From assembly GCA_028275075.1 (NCBI GenBank), contig JAQCNK010000295.1:1-5506 (forward strand): a stretch of 5,506 bases of DNA, in the 5' to 3' direction. Of this stretch, positions 1 to 4,999 are shown one piece after another. The number at the start of each line of letters is the position of its first letter. Position 1 is the first letter of the stretch. The notes under the pieces were generated by a model that did no database searches, had not been told where the DNA came from, and saw only the letters and a program-made list of their open reading frames with translations. The position numbers were made by a program, and so were the translations under genes. The stretch comes from Haloarcula sp. GTDB taxonomy: Archaea > Halobacteriota > Halobacteria > Halobacteriales > Haloarculaceae.

Positions 1-1
1 G

Positions 2-79
2 CCTCGACGCCACGACGACAGCGTCCTCGAATCCCTGCTCGGGCTGACGCTTGCGCAGGACGGACTACAATCCTTTTGA
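2..79 (+). CDS. 3' end of an unidentified gene (partial)
   Basis: This is the tail of a reading frame that enters from the left edge and stops at TGA 77-79. Twenty-five codons are visible, ending in ESLLGLTLAQDGLQSF. Codon third positions are mostly G or C and the residue mix (Leu, Asp, Glu, Ser) looks protein-like, whereas one of the other two + frames stops early and the third gives an Arg/Ser-rich shadow. The stop lies 22 bp before the next start on the same strand, so the two could be co-transcribed. I do not recognise the family, and 25 residues are too few to assign a function. Confidence 0.4.
   Translation, partial: PRRHDDSVLESLLGLTLAQDGLQSF
69..78 (+). promoter_or_regulatory. Possible TATA-like promoter for the CARF-like gene
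   Basis: The AT-rich stretch AATCCTTTTG, inside the tail of the upstream frame, has TTTT at 74-77, 25-28 bp before the ATG at 102. That is the spacing expected for a leaderless haloarchaeal transcript. The BRE part is poor and a read-through operon is an equal alternative, so this is a weak candidate. Confidence 0.28.
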
Positions 80-85
80 GGCGTG

Positions 86-92
86 GGAGTGA
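86..92 (+). promoter_or_regulatory. Possible Shine-Dalgarno site for the CARF-like gene
   Basis: GGAGTGA lies 9 bp before the ATG at 102. It matches most of the anti-Shine-Dalgarno target GGAGGTGA, with one G missing. It supports the start at 102 if the gene is translated from a read-through transcript. It would be unused if the candidate promoter just upstream makes a leaderless message. Confidence 0.4.
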
Positions 93-101
93 CCGACAGG
101 T

Positions 102-1016
102 ATGCAGACCCACATCGTCCCGGTCGGCTTCGATTACGACCGGCTCATCGCGCCGCTGGTGCGCGAGCAACTCGACGTGGACCGGGTCATCCTGCTTGAA
201 GGGGCGGTCGGGTCCGAAGCGAACGTCGAGTACTCGCGCAATCTCGCCGAGAAACTGGAGAAAGACTACCAGAACCTGTTGGGAGCCGAAACCGAGCGAG
301 TCGTCGTCGCCGATGTCTATGATTACGACGAGGCCTTCGAGCAGGCCTTCGCGCTCATCAACGCCGAACTCGACTCCGGGAGCGAGGTGTGGGTCAACGT
401 CTCCGCGATGCCCCGGACGGTCTCCTTTGCCTTCGCGACGGCGGCGCACTCGATCATGGTCGAGCGCGAAGGCGACCGCGAGCGCATCCACACGTACTAC
501 ACCGTCCCCGAGAAGTACCTAGAAACTGAACTCGCCGAGGAGTTACGCAAGCAGGTCGACCTCCTCGAAGACCTGCAAGCCGGCGAAGGCGTCGACGGCC
601 GCGTTGACGAACGGCTGTCGACGGCACTGGATCTGCTCGACGAGTTCGACGAGCGCGGGACGACCATCGGCGCCAAGGAGATAGGCGGCTCCCACGTCGT
701 CGAACTGCCCGTCGCTTCCTTCTCGAACGTCAAGCCCTTCGAGAAGGTCATCCTCTTCACGCTAGGCGAGCACGGGGAGTTCGAGTCTGTCTCCGAGCTA
801 GCACAGGCGCTGGCTCGGGACATGGGCGAGGAGTATACCGATTCGTTCCGGTCGAAGGTTATCTACAACGTCGACCGGTTAGGTCCCGGCGGCAAGGGGT
901 ATATCGAACAGGAAGAACACGGGAAATCCTACCGGACGAAGCTATCCCGCATTGGCGAACTATGGGTGCGTGCTCACTCCGCCGAGGACGGCGACCGAGG
1001 CGACACGAACCTGTAG
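102..1016 (+). CDS. CARF-like / winged-helix regulator, DUF6293 (HFX_2341) family
   Basis: A 304-residue soluble protein with no signal peptide or membrane segment. Residues 1-135 look like a CARF-type Rossmann fold: an opening strand with VPVGFDYDRLIAPL (6-19), a second strand DRVILLEG (27-34), and at 96-101 the strand VWVNVS followed by AMPRTVSFAFATAA (102-115). That last part resembles the strand-turn-helix of ligand-binding CARF domains. Residues 140-185 are a charged helical linker rich in Glu, Asp and Leu. Residues 212-290 form a winged helix (FEKVILFTL, SVSELAQALAR, then a wing before YRTKLSRIGELWVR). Haloarchaeal homologues are annotated as HFX_2341-family transcriptional regulators. 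The family is confidently recognised; CARF kinship and nucleotide-ligand control are inference. The start is fixed by MQTHIVPVGF, which opens the first strand, and by a GGAGTGA just upstream. The targets are unknown. Confidence 0.88.
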   Translation: MQTHIVPVGFDYDRLIAPLVREQLDVDRVILLEGAVGSEANVEYSRNLAEKLEKDYQNLLGAETERVVVADVYDYDEAFEQAFALINAELDSGSEVWVNVSAMPRTVSFAFATAAHSIMVEREGDRERIHTYYTVPEKYLETELAEELRKQVDLLEDLQAGEGVDGRVDERLSTALDLLDEFDERGTTIGAKEIGGSHVVELPVASFSNVKPFEKVILFTLGEHGEFESVSELAQALARDMGEEYTDSFRSKVIYNVDRLGPGGKGYIEQEEHGKSYRTKLSRIGELWVRAHSAEDGDRGDTNL

Positions 1017-1057
1017 TGATTGTGGCGGTCAGATTCCCGACGGGTCCACCAACAAAC

Positions 1058-1069
1058 CGAAGTCGTTTA
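1058..1069 (+). promoter_or_regulatory. BRE/TATA promoter for the valS leader and valS
   Basis: CGAA (1058-1061) followed by TTTA (1066-1069) matches the haloarchaeal BRE plus TATA arrangement. The TATA element ends 27 bp before position 1096, so initiation should fall at about 1093-1097. An ATG lies exactly at 1096-1098, so the message would be leaderless for the small ORF and would carry roughly 125 nt of leader before valS. No comparable element lies 25-30 bp before the valS ATG, where the DNA is GC-rich, so this is the best candidate for the valS promoter. Confidence 0.65.
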
Positions 1070-1095
1070 GCCCCCGGTTGGCGCACATACATCTA

Positions 1096-1164
1096 ATGCT
1101 GCGTCGAGCAACCCGTCCGACACTTCTCGTACCCTGCGTAGTAGGGGTTTCCACGCCCCACTAA
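1096..1164 (+). CDS. Candidate valine-rich leader peptide upstream of valS
   Basis: A 22-codon ORF from ATG 1096 to TAA 1162-1164, ending 55 bp before valS. Residues 10-18 read LLVPCVVGV. The four Val codons are GTA 1129, GTA 1138, GTA 1141 and GTT 1147. By my reading valS itself uses GTA once (3731) among about 59 Val codons, so GTA is rare locally and enriched here. Its G/C third-position content is about half, far lower than in the neighbouring genes, so this is not an ordinary protein gene. The ATG coincides with the transcription start predicted from the promoter at 1058-1069, which would make it efficiently translated without a leader. The role I infer is a ribosome-stalling leader that senses charged tRNA-Val and controls valS. 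Such peptides are well known in bacteria but not established for archaeal valS. It could also be a chance ORF in a 5' leader. Confidence 0.45.
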   Translation: MLRRATRPTLLVPCVVGVSTPH

Positions 1165-1180
1165 CATCACCCCTCGACGC
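1101..1180 (+). promoter_or_regulatory. Folded valS leader RNA with competing pairings (predicted)
   Basis: The leader has three notable pairings. GCGTCGAG (1101-1108) is perfectly complementary to CTCGACGC (1173-1180) and would close the domain. 1139-1147 pairs with 1156-1163 (8 bp, one bulged A at 1143, 8-nt loop), putting the tandem GTA codons in the 5' arm and the leader stop codon in the 3' arm. AGGGGT (1143-1148) can instead pair with ACCCCT (1169-1174), which excludes both other stems. Mutually exclusive stems over the Val codons are what an attenuator needs. No U-tract follows, so control would more likely be translational or by another termination mode. Pairings were found by eye and no folding energy was calculated. 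CGTCGA is also a common word in haloarchaeal DNA. Confidence 0.35.
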
Positions 1181-1219
1181 CCGCACCGCTTCTGACCGAC
1201 CGGCAGACCGCAACTACAT

Positions 1220-3961
1220 ATGAGTGACACACAGGACTCACCGACCGAGGAACCGCCAGCCGACGAACAACTCACCGGAGAGTACGACCCCGCCGATATC
1301 GAGCCCAAGTGGCAAGCCCACTGGGTGGCCGAGGACACGTACGCCTACGATGCGAGCGACGACGAGCCGGGAGCGGACGCCGACACCCGCTTTTCCATCG
1401 ACACGCCGCCGCCGACCGTGTCGGGGAACCTCCACATGGGCCACCTTTACCAGTTTACGCTGCAAGACTTCGTCGCCCGCTACCACCGGATGGCCGACGA
1501 CTCGGTCTACTTCCCCTTTGGCTACGACGACAACGGTATCGCCTCCGAGCGGCTCACAGAGCGCGAACTCGACATCCGCCACCAGGACTACGAGCGACGG
1601 GAGTTCCAGAAGAAGTGCCGCGAGGTCTGTGCGACATACGAAGAGGAGTTCACCGAAGACGTCCAGTCCTTGGCGATCTCGGTCGACTGGTCGAACACCT
1701 ACAAGACCATCGCGCCAGAGGTCCAGCGGGTCTCACAGCTGTCGTTCCTTGACCTCTACGAGCAGGGTCGGGAGTACCGCCAGCGCGCGCCGACTATCTG
1801 GTGTCCGGACTGCGAGACTGCCATCTCGCAAGTCGAACAGGAGGACGAGGACAAGTCCACGAAGTTCAACGACATCGCGTTCGATCTGGTCGAGGACAGT
1901 TCGGGCGAGGCCGACGACGACGCCACGTTCACTATCTCGACAACTCGTCCCGAACTCCTCCCGGCGTGTGTCTCCGTCTTTGTCCACCCCGACGACGATG
2001 CGAACCAACACCTCGTTGGCGGCACAGCACGGGTCCCCCTGTTCGGCCAAGAGGTCCCGATCATCGCCGACGAGCGCGTCGACATGGAGACCGGCAGCGG
2101 TCTCGTGATGTGTTGTACTTTCGGCGACCAGAACGACATTGAGTGGTATCAGGCCCACGATCTGGACCTGCGGTTGGCCATCGACGAATCCGCGACGATG
2201 ACCGACGTGGCCGGCGACTACCAAGGGATGCACACAACCGAGGCTCGCGAGGCCATCATCGATGATCTCGACGCGGAGGGGTACCTACTGGAATCCCGTG
2301 ACCACGACCACACCGTCCAGGTCCACGAACGCTGCGGTATCGAAGTCGAGTATCTTGTCACCGAGCAGTGGTATATCAAGATGCTCGATAAGAAAGACGA
2401 GTACCTCGACGCTGGCCGGGAGATGGAGTGGTTCCCCGAGAAGATGCTCAGTCGCTACCAGCACTGGATCGAGGGACTGGAGTGGGACTGGTGTATCTCC
2501 CGCCAGCGCGACTCGGGAATCCCCATCCCCGTCTGGTACTGCGACGACTGTGGTGAGCCGATCATGGCCGAGAAGGCGGACCTGCCGGTCGACCCCCTCT
2601 CGGACGAGCCGCCCGTGAGTAGCTGTCCCGAGTGTGGCCACGACGACCTGACACCGGAAGAGGATGTCTTTGACACCTGGGCGACCTCTTCGCTAACACC
2701 GCTGGTCAACGCGGGCTGGGACTGGCACACCGACGAGTCGGCAGATGCAGCCGACTCGGCGGACGGGGAAGGCGGGGAGTTCAGGATGGACAACCCCGAG
2801 CTCTACCCGTTCGACCTCCGGCCGCAGGGTCACGACATCATCTCCTTCTGGCTGTTCCACACCGTCGTCAAGTGCTACGAGCACACCGACGAGGTCCCGT
2901 TCGAGAACGTCATGATCAACGGGATGGTGCTGGATGAGAACCGCGAGGCGATGTCCAAATCGAAGGGCAACGTTATCCCACCAAGCGAGGTGTTGGAGAA
3001 CTTCCCGGTCGACGCTGCTCGCTACTGGGCCGCCGGCACTTCCATCGGCGACGACTTCCCGTACAAGGAGGGTGACCTCGAAGCCGGCGAGCGCCTGCTC
3101 CAGAAGCTCTGGAACGCCTCACGGCTTGTCGACCAACTCACGCCCGCTCAGCGGCCTACCGAGCCCGACGAGCTATCGTCGGTCGACCGGTGGCTGCTCG
3201 CGGAACTCGACGCCACTGTCGAGTCGGTCACCGCGAAGTTCGAGGACTACGCCTTCTCGAAGGCTCGCAACGAACTGCGGTCGTTCTTCTGGAACAGCTT
3301 CTGTGACGACTACCTCGAAATCGCGAAACAGCGACTCTCTGATGGCGGCGACCGGTCGACGGAGTTCACACTGTTGACCGCACACCGGACGTTCCTGAAG
3401 CTGTTCGCGCCCTTCCTCCCGCATATCACCGAAGAGCTGTGGGACAGACTCGACTATGCGGCCGGCGAGAGTGGGACCGACGGCTCCGTTCACACCACCG
3501 ACTGGCCCGTCGCGGGCGGATACGAGGCCGATCTGGCGGCCGGCGAGACGGCGATGGAGGTCGTCTCCGCACTCCGTCGGCACAAGACCGAGAACGGCTT
3601 GCCGCTGAACGCCGACCTCGACCACGTCGAGGTGTATGGCTACATCTCGGGCTTCGAAGACGCTGTCGCCGAGGCGATGCACGTCGAGACGCTGGACGTC
3701 TACGAGGACGCCCCCGATATCTCGACGGAGGTAAGCGGCATCGACCTCGACTACTCCATCGTCGGGCCGGAGTTCGGCAGCGACGTGGGCGCCATCGACG
3801 CGGGCATCGAGTCTGGCGACTACGAGATCGACGGCGAAACGCTCGTCGTGGCCGACGAGTTCGAACTCGGCGCCGATTGCTTCGAGATAGAGGAGAGTCG
3901 GATCTACTCCGGTGACGGTGAGATGACCGAGACCGAGAGTGCGGTCGTCGTGGTGCGGTAG
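1220..3961 (+). CDS. valS: Valyl-tRNA synthetase (ValRS), archaeal type
   Basis: Charges tRNA-Val with valine using ATP in the cytoplasm; class Ia, 913 residues, a normal archaeal length. The catalytic HIGH motif is HMGH (72-75) after PPPTVSGNL. The CP1 editing domain follows, with TTRPELL (241-247) and GSGLVMCCTFGDQND (292-306), and clears mischarged Thr-type products. Cysteine pairs C195/C198 and the zinc-ribbon set C441, C444, C469, C472 are intact. WDWCISRQR and DVFDTWATSS are diagnostic of ValRS. The KMSKS loop reads AMSKSKGN (577-584), so the first Lys is Ala. The anticodon-binding domain begins near VDRWLL (655-660). Residues 504-520 are an acidic, Asp/Glu/Ala/Gly-rich stretch. The ATG at 1220 is chosen because haloarchaeal ValRS proteins open with a short acidic tail before EYDPADIEPKW. 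No Shine-Dalgarno precedes it, which fits expression through the structured leader. Confidence 0.97.
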   Translation: MSDTQDSPTEEPPADEQLTGEYDPADIEPKWQAHWVAEDTYAYDASDDEPGADADTRFSIDTPPPTVSGNLHMGHLYQFTLQDFVARYHRMADDSVYFPFGYDDNGIASERLTERELDIRHQDYERREFQKKCREVCATYEEEFTEDVQSLAISVDWSNTYKTIAPEVQRVSQLSFLDLYEQGREYRQRAPTIWCPDCETAISQVEQEDEDKSTKFNDIAFDLVEDSSGEADDDATFTISTTRPELLPACVSVFVHPDDDANQHLVGGTARVPLFGQEVPIIADERVDMETGSGLVMCCTFGDQNDIEWYQAHDLDLRLAIDESATMTDVAGDYQGMHTTEAREAIIDDLDAEGYLLESRDHDHTVQVHERCGIEVEYLVTEQWYIKMLDKKDEYLDAGREMEWFPEKMLSRYQHWIEGLEWDWCISRQRDSGIPIPVWYCDDCGEPIMAEKADLPVDPLSDEPPVSSCPECGHDDLTPEEDVFDTWATSSLTPLVNAGWDWHTDESADAADSADGEGGEFRMDNPELYPFDLRPQGHDIISFWLFHTVVKCYEHTDEVPFENVMINGMVLDENREAMSKSKGNVIPPSEVLENFPVDAARYWAAGTSIGDDFPYKEGDLEAGERLLQKLWNASRLVDQLTPAQRPTEPDELSSVDRWLLAELDATVESVTAKFEDYAFSKARNELRSFFWNSFCDDYLEIAKQRLSDGGDRSTEFTLLTAHRTFLKLFAPFLPHITEELWDRLDYAAGESGTDGSVHTTDWPVAGGYEADLAAGETAMEVVSALRRHKTENGLPLNADLDHVEVYGYISGFEDAVAEAMHVETLDVYEDAPDISTEVSGIDLDYSIVGPEFGSDVGAIDAGIESGDYEIDGETLVVADEFELGADCFEIEESRIYSGDGEMTETESAVVVVR

Positions 3962-3982
3962 TCGCTCGGAGCCCCCGGGGTC

Positions 3983-4068
3983 TGATACGGTCGGTTGTAA
4001 CGATTTACCGGTGATTTGCCGGGCCGGGTCCAGCAAATCCCGGCAATGGCTTACAACCGACCGTATCA
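3983..4068. repeat. 86-bp palindrome between convergent genes (MITE-like element or bidirectional terminator)
   Basis: TGATACGGTCGGTTGTAA (3983-4000) is matched perfectly by its reverse complement at 4051-4068. The inner sequence continues the symmetry imperfectly: TT 4005-4006 with 4045-4046, CCGG 4008-4011 with 4040-4043, GATTTGC 4013-4019 with 4033-4039, GG 4021-4022 with 4030-4031, leaving a 7-nt tip loop. About 33 pairs form in one 86-nt hairpin. It fills nearly the whole gap between the valS stop (3961) and the thiR-like stop (4070-4072), ending one base from the latter. The left arm also holds a direct repeat, GATTTACCGG / GATTTGCCGG (4002-4011, 4013-4022). No flanking target-site duplication and no T-tract is visible. 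It could be a small mobile palindromic repeat, a shared terminator, or both. Confidence 0.85.
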
Positions 4069-4069
4069 A

Positions 4070-4963
4070 TCAGAGGATATCGCGGGTCCACTCGGCGACG
4101 GTTACCGCGTCCGGGCCGAGTAAGTAGACGACCGGCTCGACGCCCATCCCGCCGGTCTGGTAGAGCACATCTGCCTCCGTCCCTCCGAGCGCGTCGGCGA
4201 TAGCCGGTTCTAGGCTGGCCTCGGCGTCAAACTCGACGGCGGTGTGGCCCGCCGCTTCGAGCGATGCGACGACGGACTCGTCGTAGCGGATGTTCAGGCC
4301 CGCCCGAACCGAGCTGCCGACCGCCCGCGCCGCCAGTACCACTGACGCGACGTGTTCGCTCACGCCGAACTCCGGTTCCGCCGGAAAGGTCGCCCGCCCC
4401 TTCACGTCGAGAATCCGACCCGGAACGGCGACCACATCGTCGATGCCATCGGCATCGGGCAGCGTCTGTACGAGGTTCGAGCCGACCGCCGGGATGAGTG
4501 TCGCGAAGCCGCTGGTGTTCTCCAACACTCTGAGCCCGCGCCGGACCGACGACAACGTCCGCTCGGCGGCCCGAAGCTGGGAGTCCGGGTCGTGAACCGC
4601 GAACTCGCCGTCGTAGTCCGCCAGTTCGGGAACGACCGCCTCGTGGAGCCTGGCCAACACACCGCCCTGTTCGAGTTCGCGGACGAACACCTCCGTCTCA
4701 ACGAGTGCCTGCACGGAGCTCATCTCTCCGCTGGCCAGTCCTTCGGCGATCCGACTGACCAGTTCGGTCAGTCCGCGGTGATCGAGCAGCCGCTCGTTGC
4801 GCTCGACCTCGCCGTGGACATACTTTGAGACGGCGCTCTGACTGATTCCCAGCAGCTCTGCAACCTCTGACTGGGTGAACCCGCGCTCGCGCAACGCCTC
4901 GGCGAGCAACGAGCGATACGTTGGCAGGAACTCGTCGACGACGACTTCTTCGATGAACCGCAT
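4070..4963 (-). CDS. thiR: HTH-ThiN fusion: ThiR-type thiamine regulator
   Basis: A 297-residue cytoplasmic protein. Residues 14-52 are a Cro/XRE-type helix-turn-helix with recognition-helix region SQSAVSKYVHG (41-51). Residues 55-115 are helical. The C-terminal half (about 125-297) is a ThiN domain, the fold of archaeal thiamine-phosphate synthase: TSGFATLIPAVGSNLVQTLP, then VPGRILDVKG (180-189), EFGVSEHVASVVLAA (198-212), GLNIRY (222-227) and YQTGGMGVEP. HTH-ThiN proteins in archaea are the ThiR repressors of thiamine genes, with the ThiN domain acting as a thiamine-phosphate sensor. Arg183 and His204 stand at the spacing reported for catalytic residues of a ThiD-ThiN enzyme, so residual synthase activity cannot be excluded. 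The ATG at 4963 follows GGGAGG at 11 bp. dcd lies 36 bp upstream on the same strand, suggesting co-transcription. No thiamine gene is in view, so its targets lie elsewhere. Confidence 0.85.
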   Translation of the reverse strand: MRFIEEVVVDEFLPTYRSLLAEALRERGFTQSEVAELLGISQSAVSKYVHGEVERNERLLDHRGLTELVSRIAEGLASGEMSSVQALVETEVFVRELEQGGVLARLHEAVVPELADYDGEFAVHDPDSQLRAAERTLSSVRRGLRVLENTSGFATLIPAVGSNLVQTLPDADGIDDVVAVPGRILDVKGRATFPAEPEFGVSEHVASVVLAARAVGSSVRAGLNIRYDESVVASLEAAGHTAVEFDAEASLEPAIADALGGTEADVLYQTGGMGVEPVVYLLGPDAVTVAEWTRDIL

Positions 4964-4974
4964 GCTACCGAAAG

Positions 4975-4980
4975 CCTCCC
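4975..4980 (-). promoter_or_regulatory. Shine-Dalgarno site for the thiR-like gene
   Basis: On the minus strand GGGAGG sits 11 bp before the ATG at 4961-4963, inside the 36-bp gap after dcd. It decides the start, and it fits translation from a shared dcd-thiR message because no TATA-like element is evident in the gap. Confidence 0.6.
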
Positions 4981-4988
4981 GGCAATGG
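4977..4988. repeat. 12-bp direct repeat, copy 2 (copy 1 at 4038-4049)
   Basis: TCCCGGCAATGG occurs here, in the gap just upstream of the thiR-like start, and again inside the right arm of the palindrome just past the stop of the same gene. Both copies have the same orientation, so they bracket the gene. Copy 2 overlaps the Shine-Dalgarno site. A single chance 12-mer match in 5.5 kb of GC-rich DNA is not improbable, so the function (operator, remnant of the palindrome family, or coincidence) is open. Confidence 0.4.
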
Positions 4989-4999
4989 TCGGGGCAGCA

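Noticed and set aside
76..522. 148-codon + strand frame overlapping the CARF-like gene
   Set aside because: An Arg/Ser/Thr-rich composition typical of a shifted frame of a GC-rich gene, fully overlapping a recognised family member.
1096..1180. A tRNA or tRNA-like gene in the valS leader
   Set aside because: The closing stem and GGGG/CCCC hairpin resemble cloverleaf parts, but the T-arm spacing to the acceptor stem is wrong, there is no TTC loop, and no anticodon arm could be placed.
3983..4068. A classic intrinsic terminator
   Set aside because: The hairpin is strong but no run of T follows either arm, so a terminator role is kept only as a hypothesis under the palindrome entry.
3983..4068. 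A CRISPR repeat unit
   Set aside because: There are only two arms in inverted orientation and no regularly spaced direct repeats; the nearby CARF-like gene is not evidence of an array.
3173..4069. 298-codon open frame on the minus strand opposite the 3' half of valS
   Set aside because: It lies almost wholly antisense to conserved ValRS sequence and shows no family motifs; long antisense open frames are expected in GC-rich haloarchaeal genes. Its apparent start lies within or beside the palindrome.
4352..4828. 158-codon + strand frame opposite the thiR-like gene
   Set aside because: Antisense to the well-supported ThiN domain and HTH, with no recognisable motifs and no promoter.
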